Shown: in pieces, positions 36,959 to 45,688 of the stretch | How the letters are laid out: each line of letters begins with the position of its first letter | Position numbering within the stretch: the first letter of the stretch is position 1 | Assembly: GCF_008973755.1 (NCBI RefSeq) | Contig: NZ_WBOM01000006.1 | Location: 124,001 to 188,000, forward strand | DNA: 64,000 bases | Source of the DNA: Nitrincola alkalilacustris | GTDB lineage: Bacteria; Pseudomonadota; Gammaproteobacteria; Pseudomonadales; Balneatricaceae | Direction of reading: 5' to 3' | Notes under the pieces: generated by a model | Seen by the model: only the letters and a program-made list of their open reading frames with translations | Database searches by the model: none | What the model was told of the DNA's origin: nothing | Translations under genes and position numbers: made by a program

Positions 36959-37501
36959 TCAGTGTCCGGCGTAGGCAAGCAAAGAGTAAACAGGAATTCC
37001 ACTTTCCTGGAGGCGGGCAGATCCCTGCAGATCCGGCAGATCGATCAGTGCGGCAACCTCGGTGACATCCGCACCCAGTTGTTTGATCAGGCTGCAGCTG
37101 GCCAGCAGGGTACCACCTGTGGCGATCAGATCATCAAGCAGCAGTACACGATCTCCGGCCGACACGGCATCTGTCTGCAACTCAACCGCAGCGGTGCCAT
37201 ACTCCAGTTTGTATTCCTGGCTGATGGTCTCGCCCGGCAGTTTGCCTTTTTTTCGCACCAGAATCAGTGGAAGATTCAGTTGATAGGCAATAACAGACCC
37301 CAGCAGGAAGCCACGCGCGTCAATCCCTGCGATATGTGTGATATCACTGCCGATATAACGCTGAATAAAGGCATCGCACACCATGCGCATCGCTTTCGGG
37401 TCTTTGAAAACCGGAGTGATATCCCGAAATACAACGCCTGGATCAGGCCAGTCCGGCAAGGATCGGATCACCGATTTTATGTAATATTCGTCAAAAGACA
37501 T
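36959..37501 (-). CDS. apt: Adenine phosphoribosyltransferase
   Basis: A 180-residue purine salvage enzyme making AMP from adenine and PRPP. It has the family start YYIKSVIRSLPDWPDPGVVFRDITPV, GIDARGFLLG, and the PRPP-binding loop VLLLDDLIATGGTLLA. The ATG at 37501 has AGGAG 7 bases upstream. It is coupled to rdgC downstream. Its upstream region also holds a plus-strand FNR-type promoter facing away from it. Confidence 0.95.
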   Translation of the reverse strand: MSFDEYYIKSVIRSLPDWPDPGVVFRDITPVFKDPKAMRMVCDAFIQRYIGSDITHIAGIDARGFLLGSVIAYQLNLPLILVRKKGKLPGETISQEYKLEYGTAAVELQTDAVSAGDRVLLLDDLIATGGTLLASCSLIKQLGADVTEVAALIDLPDLQGSARLQESGIPVYSLLAYAGH

Positions 37502-37527
37502 CAGAAACTCCTTAATAGGAAGCAAAC

Positions 37528-37569
37528 TTGATACAGCTCAATGTTTTCAGGTATCAGGCGGTGTTTAAT
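37528..37569 (+). promoter_or_regulatory. FNR/Anr-type promoter pointing into the apt-fnr gap
   Basis: TTGATACAGCTCAA (37528-37541) matches TTGAT-N4-ATCAA at 9 of 10 positions. TTTAAT at 37564-37569 matches the -10 consensus at 5 of 6. If transcription starts at 37576, the box centre lies exactly at -41.5, the class II FNR position. In the opposite orientation the start would fall inside apt, so the plus direction is favoured. Confidence 0.65.
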
Positions 37570-37575
37570 AAGCTC

Positions 37576-37653
37576 GTTGGGTTACACAATGAACTGATGA
37601 CGTCATTGTGGGACATTCGGGCGCCTCAGATGGAAATCTGAGGCGTTTTTTTT
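37576..37653 (+). ncRNA. Candidate FNR/Anr-activated small RNA between apt and fnr
   Basis: A predicted transcript of about 78 nt starting 7 bases after the TTTAAT -10. It contains two stem-loops: CACAATGA pairing with TCATTGTG (37585-37610), then a perfect 10-bp terminator stem CGCCTCAGAT / ATCTGAGGCG with a GGAA loop (37622-37645) and eight T residues, the form preferred by Hfq-bound RNAs. Both flanking genes are on the minus strand, so a plus-strand terminator here serves neither. No coding frame with a ribosome-binding site is present. E. coli FnrS is a functional precedent, but I see no sequence similarity to it. Confidence 0.6.
37622..37653 (+). terminator. Strong intrinsic terminator on the plus strand, apt-fnr gap
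   Basis: A perfect 10-bp inverted repeat, GGAA tetraloop and T8 tract on the plus strand. On the minus strand the stem is followed by CCCG and not by T residues, so it does not look like the fnr terminator. Confidence 0.85.
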
Positions 37654-37695
37654 ATTTGTGGCACGGCTTTTCTCAGTGGGTAGTAACAGTCTGTA

Positions 37696-38481
37696 TCAGC
37701 TACTCTTTTTCTGTGCAGCAGAGGAATCTTCGACGGAGCATTCGCCAGACAGCAGATAGATCTCATCCAGATCCATCAATCTGATCTCTTTGCCATCCAC
37801 CTGAATCAGGTTCTGATTCTGAAAGCGGGTAAAGATTCGGCTGATGGTTTCAACAGCCAGGCCCAGATAGTTACCGATCTCATTACGTGACATGGATAGG
37901 CGGAAAGACATGGCTGAGTAGCGTCGCTCCTGAAAACGCTGTGACAGTTTGATGAGGAAGGTGGCGACGCGCTGTTCGGCATTTTTTTTCGACAGCAGCA
38001 GCATCATCTGTTGCTCATCCCGAATCTCCTTGCTCATGGTGCGAACAATCTGCCGACGCAGCTCTGGGAGTTGGCCAGACAGATCATCCAGCCGTTCAAA
38101 TGGGATTTCGCAGACAGTTGTGGTTTCCAGAATCTTGACCGAGACAGGATAGTGGTTGGCGTCATAGCCGCTGAGACCGACCAGCTCCCCGGGAAGATAG
38201 AAGCCGGTGATCTGCTCTTCGCCATCATTAGTGATGGTGTAGCTTTTTACTGAGCCAGCTCGGATTGCGTAGATGCTGCCAAAAGGGTCGCCCTGCCTGA
38301 ACAGATGCTCACCCTTTTTCAGTGGTCGACTCTTGTCGATGATTTTATCAAGCCGATCCATTTCGGTCATGTCGAGCGAAACGGGCAGGCACAGGCTGCT
38401 CAGACTGCAGGTGTTGCAGTGTGATGGCTTGATGCTGTGAAGCTTTCCAGCTGAGGTTTTATCGTCCATCCGATCTGTCAC
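37696..38481 (-). CDS. fnr: FNR/Anr-type oxygen-sensing transcriptional regulator
   Basis: A 261-residue CRP/FNR-family regulator. The [4Fe-4S] ligands are all present: Cys22, Cys25 and Cys31 (CxxCx5C) and Cys124 in TTTVCEIPF. The helix-turn-helix contains [14 protein letters not shown], whose E-SR residues in E. coli FNR read TTGAT half-sites. It should be active as a dimer without oxygen. Start is a GTG at 38481 with AGGA upstream; an ATG at 38469 is possible. Gene order (hemN upstream, apt downstream) is that of anr in Pseudomonas. Predicted targets in this window are hemN, ccoNOQP and the candidate sRNA. Confidence 0.95.
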   Translation of the reverse strand: MTDRMDDKTSAGKLHSIKPSHCNTCSLSSLCLPVSLDMTEMDRLDKIIDKSRPLKKGEHLFRQGDPFGSIYAIRAGSVKSYTITNDGEEQITGFYLPGELVGLSGYDANHYPVSVKILETTTVCEIPFERLDDLSGQLPELRRQIVRTMSKEIRDEQQMMLLLSKKNAEQRVATFLIKLSQRFQERRYSAMSFRLSMSRNEIGNYLGLAVETISRIFTRFQNQNLIQVDGKEIRLMDLDEIYLLSGECSVEDSSAAQKKSS

Positions 38482-38589
38482 CCATTCAAGTCCTGCAATG
38501 TCAGTTACGTCATGCCCAATCTAGTTATAGGACATTATGTATCATTTAGCGCCCGGGGTGAAGTTCAGCAAGCGCTTATAGACTGACAT

Positions 38590-38624
38590 CCAGACCTGCT
38601 GCCAGATTGGCAGCACAGATCTGG
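38590..38624 (-). terminator. Hairpin between hemN and fnr
   Basis: A long stem: CCAGA and GCTGCCA pair with TGGCAGC and TCTGG, just after the hemN stop on the minus strand. No T run follows, so it may slow transcription or protect the hemN 3' end rather than terminate fully. Confidence 0.4.
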
Positions 38625-38634
38625 CTGGGGCGGA

Positions 38635-40026
38635 TCAGATGATGCGTGAATAACCTCGGGTGGGTTGCAGCTTGGGAATGTAGGCGTCAAAAGCCATGCA
38701 GATGCGTCTGATCAGCAGACGACCGGCAGGTGTCACAGTGATGATGCCGGCATTGAGATGAATCAGACCATCCTGCTCAAACTGGCGTAACTCCTGCATC
38801 TCTGCAGCAAAATAGCTGTCGAAATCCAGGCTGTACAGAGATGCGATCGCTTGGGTATCCAATCTGAAATGGCAGATCAGTTGCTCGATCACAGCGGCAC
38901 GTATCAGGTCATCCTGGCTCAGGGTAATGCCGCGGCGAACAGCATTCTGCTTCTCTTCGATAGATTGGGTATAGAGTCCCAGGTCATGCTCATTCTGATA
39001 ATAAACATTGCCTATCTTGCTGATGGATGACACACCCATGGCTACCAGATCGCAGTCTGCATGGGTCGTATAACCCTGAAAATTACGATGCAGCTGACCA
39101 TTGAGCTGAGCCTGTGCCAGAGAGTCATCGGGTTTGGCGAAGTGATCCATGCCGATATAGCGATAGCCCGCCTCCATCAGTTTGCTGATGGTATTTTGCA
39201 GGATGATCAGCTTGGCCTCAGCGCTGGGCAGGTGTTCGCTCTGGATATGGCGCTGCGAGCGAAAGCGCTCGGGCATATGGGCATAGTTGAACACTGACAG
39301 GCGATCGGGGCTCATCTCAATCACTTTGTCCAGAGTGCGATCAAAGCTGTCTGGCGTCTGATGGGGCAGGCCATAGATCAGATCCATATTCAGCGAAGTG
39401 AACCCCAGTTCGCGCGCCTGCTCCAGTACCGCGAGGGTTTGTTCTATCGGCTGTACGCGATTCACGGCCTCCTGAACCTGATGTTCCAGATCCTGTACGC
39501 CCAGGCTGATGCGATTGAATCCGGTTTCGCGCAGAACCTCCATGGTTGAGCGACTGGCTTCACGCGGGTCAATCTCGATGGAGTAGTCGCCCTGATCATC
39601 ATCACGCAGATTAAAGTGCTGACGCAGATTGCCCATCAACTCATGCATCTGCTCATCGCTGATGAAAGTGGGTGTGCCGCCGCCCCAGTGCAACTGATTG
39701 ACCTGACGATCTTTGCCATACCAGTCAGACAGGGTTTTCATTTCACGATAGACACTGTCCAGATATGGCTGAGCACGATCTCGATTGCGCGTGATCACCT
39801 TGTTGCAGGCACAGTAATAGCAGACATGAGCGCAGAAGGGGATGTGCACATACAGAGACAGGGGGCTCTGGCTGTCTGTGCTGGCACGGGCCGCAGCGAT
39901 CAACTGCTCCGGTGTGGTTTCACCCTGAAACTGCAGGGCCGTCGGATAGGAGGTATAGCGCGGACCCGACAGGTCATAGCGGCTGATCAGATCAAGGTTC
40001 CATTCGATGGAGTTATGTTGGTTCAC
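38635..40026 (-). CDS. hemN: Oxygen-independent coproporphyrinogen III oxidase
   Basis: A 463-residue radical SAM enzyme. The cluster motif CxxxCxxC is present in PFCAHVCYYCACN. HWGGGTPTFI, NRISLGVQD and DLIYGLPHQTPDSF are typical HemN segments. It decarboxylates coproporphyrinogen III to protoporphyrinogen IX without oxygen, supplying heme for the cbb3 oxidase under microaerobic conditions. An FNR box and -10 at exact class II spacing lie upstream. Confidence 0.95.
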   Translation of the reverse strand: MNQHNSIEWNLDLISRYDLSGPRYTSYPTALQFQGETTPEQLIAAARASTDSQSPLSLYVHIPFCAHVCYYCACNKVITRNRDRAQPYLDSVYREMKTLSDWYGKDRQVNQLHWGGGTPTFISDEQMHELMGNLRQHFNLRDDDQGDYSIEIDPREASRSTMEVLRETGFNRISLGVQDLEHQVQEAVNRVQPIEQTLAVLEQARELGFTSLNMDLIYGLPHQTPDSFDRTLDKVIEMSPDRLSVFNYAHMPERFRSQRHIQSEHLPSAEAKLIILQNTISKLMEAGYRYIGMDHFAKPDDSLAQAQLNGQLHRNFQGYTTHADCDLVAMGVSSISKIGNVYYQNEHDLGLYTQSIEEKQNAVRRGITLSQDDLIRAAVIEQLICHFRLDTQAIASLYSLDFDSYFAAEMQELRQFEQDGLIHLNAGIITVTPAGRLLIRRICMAFDAYIPKLQPTRGYSRII

Positions 40027-40071
40027 GCTGTAACGTCCCCCTGAGGTGCGGTATCCGGATTAATCAGAGAG

Positions 40072-40113
40072 AGTATAGTGAAGTTCGCGGTGAGAAGTGT
40101 TGATGACTATCAA
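40072..40113 (-). promoter_or_regulatory. FNR/Anr-dependent promoter of hemN
   Basis: A perfect palindromic box TTGATGACTATCAA at 40100-40113 and TATACT at 40077-40072 on the minus strand. With the start at 40065 the box is centred at -41.5. The box covers the stop codon of the upstream exporter-like gene. Confidence 0.85.
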
Positions 40114-40784
40114 TGAAAAGTGTGAAAAAAGCCCATCAGTGGCAGTGTAAAGATACCAAAGGCTATTACCAGTAATCCTGCTACCTGACGCGTCCAACGC
40201 TTTTGCATGAACTGTCTGATCTGCTGGGCAAGCAGGCCGGTTGCCAGCATTGCTGGCAGTGTGCCCAGTCCAAAGCCCAGCATCAGCAGGCTGCTCTGCT
40301 GCCAGCTGCCTGCCGCAGAGGCCCAGAGCAGGGTACTGTAGACCAGACCGCAGGGCAGCCAGCCCCAGGCCATGCCGAGCATGAGTGATTGGGGGAGAGT
40401 CTTGACCGGCATCAGGCGGCTGGCCAGTGGTTGAATATGGCGCCACAGATGACCACCGAGTTTTTCAAGGCGCGTCAGGCCAGTCCACCACTGGCTGATG
40501 TACAGCCCCATGGCGATCAACAGAAGGCCGGCAAAGGTGCGCATGATCAGTCCGGAAATCCCTGTGGCTACCGCGGAGCCAATCAGGCCAAGCAGTGCTC
40601 CAGCCAGCATGTAGCTGCTGATACGACCGATGTTGTAGCCCGCCAGCAGCATTATCGGGCGTGAGCCGTCGGTACGGGTATTGATAGCGACAGCGGCGGC
40701 AATACCGCCACACATGCCGATGCAGTGAGTGCTGCCCAGCAGTCCGATAATAAAGGCGGTGGAGATGACCAGTGGGTCAGTCAT
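40110..40784 (-). CDS. Sulfite exporter TauE/SafE-family (UreH-like) membrane protein
   Basis: A 224-residue membrane protein with six predicted helices. It starts IGLLGSTHCIGMCGGIAAAVAI, with the HCIGMCGG motif typical of the UreH/SafE-like proteins found beside ccoS. The second half repeats the fold with LGMAWGWLPCGLVYSTL. The histidine/cysteine motif suggests metal (copper or nickel) handling, and homologues occur in cbb3 assembly clusters, so a role in copper supply is plausible but inferred. It overlaps ccoS by 8 bp. Confidence 0.85.
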   Translation of the reverse strand: MTDPLVISTAFIIGLLGSTHCIGMCGGIAAAVAINTRTDGSRPIMLLAGYNIGRISSYMLAGALLGLIGSAVATGISGLIMRTFAGLLLIAMGLYISQWWTGLTRLEKLGGHLWRHIQPLASRLMPVKTLPQSLMLGMAWGWLPCGLVYSTLLWASAAGSWQQSSLLMLGFGLGTLPAMLATGLLAQQIRQFMQKRWTRQVAGLLVIAFGIFTLPLMGFFHTFH

Positions 40785-41010
40785 CTTTCGGCGCTTGCTT
40801 GGTGAGGCTGTTGTCGTCGGCAGTCGGAGTGTCTTCGGGCGTGATCCGGGACTCAGGTGGAATCATATCGTCATCATCATCGAAGAGAATGCTGTGAGCT
40901 GGAGCATCCATATCATCATACTGGCCGTTGTTGACGCTCCAGAAAAACGCCCACATGGCTACGCCGGCCAGCAGAACCCCAAGCGGGATCAGTAGCAGCA
41001 TGCTGTTCAT
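40777..41010 (-). CDS. ccoS: cbb3-type oxidase assembly protein CcoS
   Basis: A 77-residue protein with one N-terminal transmembrane helix (LLLIPLGVLLAGVAMWAFFW) followed by the conserved SVNNGQYDDMDAPAHSILFDD segment of CcoS. CcoS is needed for cofactor insertion into the cbb3 oxidase. The C-terminal 30 residues are acidic and longer than in most members. It starts one base after the ccoI stop and overlaps the SafE-like gene by 8 bp. The frame is open upstream inside ccoI but the family starts at this ATG. Confidence 0.93.
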   Translation of the reverse strand: MNSMLLLIPLGVLLAGVAMWAFFWSVNNGQYDDMDAPAHSILFDDDDDMIPPESRITPEDTPTADDNSLTKQAPKDD

Positions 41011-41011
41011 C

Positions 41012-43534
41012 TTATACCTCCTGTCCGGCCGATGAAGCTGGTTGAGCTGTTGTTGCAGTCGTTGCTGCTGTTGCGTGGGCATTGGCATGAGAACGGCGAC
41101 GCTCACGCATGCTCAGTCGCAGAGCGTTGCATACTACAACGATAGAGCTGGCGGTCATACCCAGTGCCGCTATATAGGGAGGTATAAGCCCCATCGATGC
41201 CGCAGGCAGTGCCAGCACATTGTAAGCCAGTGACAGGCCAAGGTTCTGGCGAATAATCTGGCGGGTTTTACGCGACAGTTGAATACCGTCGGCCAGGGTC
41301 TGCAATTGATTATTGATCAGTACGGCATCGGCATTGGTTTTGGCCAGGTCGGTTGCCGCCCCCATGGAGATAGATGTCTGTGCGCCTGCCATGACGGGTA
41401 TGTCGTTGATGCCATCACCCACCATGATAACATTGGCGCCGGTTTCCTGAAGTGCTGAAATTCGTGCCAGTTTATCCTCGGGCGATACACCACTGTAAAC
41501 TGTCTCAATACCTACTGACTCGGCCACGCGATGAGCGGCAGGTGAGCTGTCTCCTGTCAGCATCTCTATCTCCAGGCCCATCGCCTTGAGCTGGCTGATG
41601 ACAGACTGGCTCTCGCGCCGTACCTGATCATCCAGTGCAAACCAGCCCAGTGCCTGATCAGAATCGCAGAGTAACAGCCAATGACGAGAGCTGTCAGGCA
41701 GAGGGGGTGGGCTGGACATGCACAGTACACTGCTGTACTCGGGTTTTCCGATACGATAACAGCGCCCATCTACCCAGCCCTCGACACCCTTGCCGACGGA
41801 GATGTCTACGCGCTCAGCATCCTGCTCAAACCAGGGTGCAAACGCACGCGCTACAGGGTGTTCCGACTGGCTTTCCAGTGCCGCTGCAATCCGGCGCAGT
41901 TGCAAGGGAGAGATCGAGGTCAGAGCCTGGGTGTCCTGAAGGACCAGCCGCCCTTCGGTCAGGGTGCCGGTTTTATCAAATACAACATGGGTAGCCTTGG
42001 ACAGACTCTCCAGAACATGGCCGCGTGTGATCAGCAAGCCACGCTGGCGCAGGGTGCCGGTTGCCGTGGTCAGTGCGGTGGGTGTGGCCAGTGACAAAGC
42101 GCAGGGGCAGGTGACGACAAGAACTGACAGCGTAATCCAGAAGGCACTGGATGGCTCGATAAAGTGCCACACTGTATAAACTGTCGCAGCTGTTACCAAC
42201 ACGGCGCTGACAAAATAGCTGGCGACTCTGTCGGCCAGGCGCGCCATGTAGGGCTTCTCGCTCTGTGCGCGATCAAGGAGTCTGACGATGGTGGAGAGGC
42301 GGCTGTTCTCGCCCACCTGCGTCACTTTTACCTCTATCGGATTTTCGACATTGATGGTGCCGCCGACAACGACGGAACCTGTCTGTTTGCTGATCGGCAG
42401 ATACTCACCTGTCAGAGCTGATTCGTCGACTGAGGAGTGGCCACCGAGCAGCACACCGTCGGCCGGTATGGTCTGGCCGGGACGGATGCGGATACGATCA
42501 CCTGGCTGCAGTTCGGATGCAGGTACCAGCTCTTCGGTTCCGTCCTGGAGCACCCGGGTTGCGCTGCTGGGGATCAGGTTGAGCAGAGCATTGCCGGCAG
42601 CTCCGGTACGCTGGCGGGCACGCATCTCGAGATAGCGGCCGATCAGCAGGAAAAAGGTAAACATGGTGACGGAGTCAAAATAGACATCACCGGTGTTGAA
42701 TACTGTGGCCCAGACGCTGGCTACATAAGCCAGCCCTATCGCAAGCGCTACCGGAACATCCATGGTCAGATGACCGATACGCAGGTCTCGAATCGCATTG
42801 GCGAAGAAGGGGTAGGCAGAATAGAACAGCACTGGAGTGGCAATCAGCATACTGGCCCAGCGCAGCATCATCATGTGCGGTTCATCCATGCCGCCCTGAA
42901 TATAACCGGCAAACAGGGCTGCCGACATCATCATCTCCTGCATCATGCCGATGCCAGCCACGCCCATGCGTGTCAGAGACTTGCGATTTTCTTTTTGCAG
43001 GCGCTGTTCTTCACGATCAGGGTGGTAGGGGTGTGCCTGATAGCCGATGCGAATGATCTCTTTGAGAATAGTGCTGAGTTTGACCTCATCCGATTTCCAG
43101 CTCAGGCGCGCTCGATGACTGGTCAGGTTGACTTTGATATCGCTGATACCGGGCTGGCGTGACAGGTGTTGCTCGATGAGCCAGACACAGGCTGCGCAAC
43201 TGATCCCTTCGATGACCAGCATCGCTTCGAGAGTCTCATCCTGTACTTGTCGGACAAATGTTTTCTGCACTTCCGGACGGTCGTAAAGGGCCAGTTCTGC
43301 GCTGAGTTCATCCAGGCGCTCGGCATCAACCACTTCCGGTGAAAGATCATTACCGCGGTGCTGGTAAAAGTTATCCAGACCGCCATCGACAATGGTCTGT
43401 GCGACAGCCTGACAGCCGGGGCAGCACATTCTCTGCGCCTCACCCTTGATCTCGGTGTAAAAGTGGCTGTCTGACGGAACAGGAAGCCCGCAGTGATAAC
43501 AACCTGTCACAGGGCTTCCGTGTGCTGCATTCAT
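41012..43534 (-). CDS. ccoI: Copper-transporting P-type ATPase CcoI/FixI
   Basis: An 840-residue P1B-type ATPase. An N-terminal cysteine-rich metal-binding region (CYHCGLPVPSD, CCPGC) and an HMA domain with GISCAACV precede eight predicted helices. Other features are the ion-binding CPC in VTCPCALS, the phosphorylation site DKTGTLT (Asp520), the TGE-type actuator motif in LTGEYLPI and GDGINDIPVM. CcoI-type pumps deliver copper for cbb3 oxidase assembly. It lies between ccoH and ccoS. Confidence 0.95.
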   Translation of the reverse strand: MNAAHGSPVTGCYHCGLPVPSDSHFYTEIKGEAQRMCCPGCQAVAQTIVDGGLDNFYQHRGNDLSPEVVDAERLDELSAELALYDRPEVQKTFVRQVQDETLEAMLVIEGISCAACVWLIEQHLSRQPGISDIKVNLTSHRARLSWKSDEVKLSTILKEIIRIGYQAHPYHPDREEQRLQKENRKSLTRMGVAGIGMMQEMMMSAALFAGYIQGGMDEPHMMMLRWASMLIATPVLFYSAYPFFANAIRDLRIGHLTMDVPVALAIGLAYVASVWATVFNTGDVYFDSVTMFTFFLLIGRYLEMRARQRTGAAGNALLNLIPSSATRVLQDGTEELVPASELQPGDRIRIRPGQTIPADGVLLGGHSSVDESALTGEYLPISKQTGSVVVGGTINVENPIEVKVTQVGENSRLSTIVRLLDRAQSEKPYMARLADRVASYFVSAVLVTAATVYTVWHFIEPSSAFWITLSVLVVTCPCALSLATPTALTTATGTLRQRGLLITRGHVLESLSKATHVVFDKTGTLTEGRLVLQDTQALTSISPLQLRRIAAALESQSEHPVARAFAPWFEQDAERVDISVGKGVEGWVDGRCYRIGKPEYSSVLCMSSPPPLPDSSRHWLLLCDSDQALGWFALDDQVRRESQSVISQLKAMGLEIEMLTGDSSPAAHRVAESVGIETVYSGVSPEDKLARISALQETGANVIMVGDGINDIPVMAGAQTSISMGAATDLAKTNADAVLINNQLQTLADGIQLSRKTRQIIRQNLGLSLAYNVLALPAASMGLIPPYIAALGMTASSIVVVCNALRLSMRERRRSHANAHATAATTATTAQPASSAGQEV

Positions 43535-43554
43535 ATAGCGCTAATCCCCACCGA

Positions 43555-44067
43555 TCAGAGTGCGGAGAAGATCAGAGAGCGAGCTTCGTAAGGAGGGTAG
43601 GCCTCGGTGCGCAGACGCCACTCAACGTTTTCCGGTTCCAGAATGAAATAGCGCTTGCCCTGCAGTGCGCTGCTCAAGGTGCCCTCAAAAAGGTTGGGCT
43701 GGTTGGCCGCCGTTAAAGTGATCTGTTGATCAAATTTCTGGTGAGTCGGATGAATGATACTCAGGCTCAACTGCTCAGTTCCCTCTGGCAGCAGTCCACC
43801 GAGATCCAGTTCAATACGACCACTGTCGTTATCCAGTACCATCTCGCCCTTGAGATCCAGCTCGACGGCTCGCATCTCCTTGCTGGTATCTACATAGGTA
43901 CCACGGGCATAGCGGAAGTGATCTTCACGCACGATACCATCACTGGTCTTGACGGCGATGACGGCAAAACTGGTGGCATAGATCATCACGCAGAAAATCG
44001 GAGTCAGAACAAACCAGAGCCAGAACTGTTTATACCAGGGGGCTACTGGGGCTGTATCTTGAGTCAT
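43555..44067 (-). CDS. ccoH: cbb3 oxidase accessory protein CcoH/FixH
   Basis: A 170-residue membrane-anchored protein. A single N-terminal helix (FWLWFVLTPIFCVMIYATSFAVI) is followed by a periplasmic domain. PWYKQFWLWFVL near the start and VREDHFRYARG are typical of FixH. CcoH is needed for stable cbb3 assembly. I use the ATG at 44067, with AGGAG 6 bases upstream. It lies 20 bp before ccoI. Confidence 0.92.
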   Translation of the reverse strand: MTQDTAPVAPWYKQFWLWFVLTPIFCVMIYATSFAVIAVKTSDGIVREDHFRYARGTYVDTSKEMRAVELDLKGEMVLDNDSGRIELDLGGLLPEGTEQLSLSIIHPTHQKFDQQITLTAANQPNLFEGTLSSALQGKRYFILEPENVEWRLRTEAYPPYEARSLIFSAL

Positions 44068-44139
44068 TGGTGCTCCTGAAAAGTTGGACGGCATGCATGG
44101 CACGCCGCAGATTATACCTTAACAGGGCTGTCTCCGCCA

Positions 44140-45561
44140 TTAACGGCGCGGAGCAGGCCCTATGAAACGACTTTCAACCTGTGCCTGGCTGGACGGGTTA
44201 TCAGTCGATTGGATCAGAAAAACCACCGGATAGTTCGATTGAGACAGCTGACTGCGTTTTGTCTGCAGCCTGACCGGGTAATCAATCATATCGCCTGCAG
44301 CAATGCTGATAGTCGGTTCACTCAGCAATTCAAGGCCCTCCAGTCCGGATACAGTAAGCAGATAAGTCTGATCCACATGATCCTTGTTGGTGATCTTCAG
44401 GGTATAGACATTCTGAACGAGGCCACCCTGTACTTCGGTGTAGAGTTCGCCACGATCCCTGATGACATCGAACTGAATGGGGACACGATTGGCCAGCACA
44501 TAACCGAAGCTGAGCACCATGATCATCATGGCGGCAAAATACCCGATCAGCCTTGGGCGCAATATCTTGGTTTTCTTCCCCTTGAGGGCGTGTTCAGTGG
44601 TGTAGCGCACCAGACCGCGGTCATAACCCATCTTGTCCATGATCTCGTCGCAGGCATCAATACAGGCGCCACAGGCTATGCACTCGTATTGCAGGCCATC
44701 GCGGATATCGATTCCGACCGGGCAGACATGCACGCAGTTGTCGCAGTCGATGCAGTCGCCAAGCCCCTCGGCTTTGTAATCAGCACCTTTTTTGCGCTTG
44801 CCGCGCTTTTCGCCACGCTTTTCATCATAGGAGATGACCAGCGTGTCCTCGTCGAACATCACCGCCTGGAAGCGGGCATAGGGACACATGTAGATGCAGA
44901 CCTGCTCACGCAGCCAGCCGGCATTGCCATAGGTGGCAACCGTAAAGAATGCCAGCCACCACATCTCCCAGGGGCCGAGTTCGAAGGTGATGATACTGGG
45001 CAGCAGCTCTCGGATAGGGGAGAAGTAGCCCACGAAAGCGATAGCGGTTGCAACAGATATAATCAGCCAGAGAGAGTGCTTGGCAGTTTTGCGTAATGTT
45101 CTTTCTGTGCTGCCTGGGCCTTTGTCACGGCGCATACGTTTGTTGCGATCCCCTTCGGTGATTCGCTCGGCCCAGATGAAAAACCAGGTCCAGACAAACT
45201 GTGGGCAGGAGTAGCCACACCAGAGTCGACCGGCAAATACAGTGACGAAAAAAAGCACGAAGGCCAGAATGATCAGCAACCAGGAAAGCAGAATAAAGTC
45301 CTGTGGCCAGAAGGTCATATCGAAGATATGGAACTGACGATTGGGCAGATCAAAAAGTACTGCCTGGCGTCCATCCCACTGTATCCAGGAGACACCAAAG
45401 AAAAGAGCCAGCATGATAAAGCTGGAACCGGTACGCAGGTTCTTGAAGAAGCCGCGGTAATACTTGACGTAGATATGCTCTCGCTTGGCATAAAGATCGT
45501 AGGTTTGCTGATCCTCTTTCTTTCTGGCGGGAGTGATGTCTTTAACCGGTATCTGGTTCAT
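44140..45561 (-). CDS. ccoG: Cytochrome c oxidase accessory protein CcoG (RdxA/FixG)
   Basis: A 473-residue membrane ferredoxin-like protein. About five helices in the N-terminal part include GRLWCGYSCPQFVWTWFF. Two [4Fe-4S] motifs follow (CIDCDNCVHVCPVGID and CIACGACIDACD). A C-terminal periplasmic Ig-like domain (about 370-473) ends the protein. CcoG acts in the cbb3 assembly pathway, with a proposed role in reducing copper. It is the first gene after the ccoNOQP terminator and probably has its own promoter. Confidence 0.95.
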   Translation of the reverse strand: MNQIPVKDITPARKKEDQQTYDLYAKREHIYVKYYRGFFKNLRTGSSFIMLALFFGVSWIQWDGRQAVLFDLPNRQFHIFDMTFWPQDFILLSWLLIILAFVLFFVTVFAGRLWCGYSCPQFVWTWFFIWAERITEGDRNKRMRRDKGPGSTERTLRKTAKHSLWLIISVATAIAFVGYFSPIRELLPSIITFELGPWEMWWLAFFTVATYGNAGWLREQVCIYMCPYARFQAVMFDEDTLVISYDEKRGEKRGKRKKGADYKAEGLGDCIDCDNCVHVCPVGIDIRDGLQYECIACGACIDACDEIMDKMGYDRGLVRYTTEHALKGKKTKILRPRLIGYFAAMMIMVLSFGYVLANRVPIQFDVIRDRGELYTEVQGGLVQNVYTLKITNKDHVDQTYLLTVSGLEGLELLSEPTISIAAGDMIDYPVRLQTKRSQLSQSNYPVVFLIQSTDNPSSQAQVESRFIGPAPRR

Positions 45562-45636
45562 ATGTACCTGCCACCTGGTCTGGATGGGTTGTAGAGTAAG
45601 ACCTGAAGGGTGTTTCTGAGCTGATTCTAATATACC

Positions 45637-45670
45637 AAAAAAAAAGCGACATGATGCAGATCATGTCGCT
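45637..45670 (-). terminator. Intrinsic terminator after ccoNOQP
   Basis: A perfect 11-bp stem AGCGACATGAT / ATCATGTCGCT with a 4-base loop, followed on the minus strand by nine T residues. It separates the structural ccoNOQP genes from the ccoGHIS assembly genes. Confidence 0.9.
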
Positions 45671-45688
45671 GTCACTTATCTAGGGAGA

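Noticed and set aside
37622-37653. Reading the apt-fnr hairpin as the terminator of fnr
   Set aside because: On the minus strand the stem is followed by CCCG and not by T residues; the T tract is only on the plus strand.
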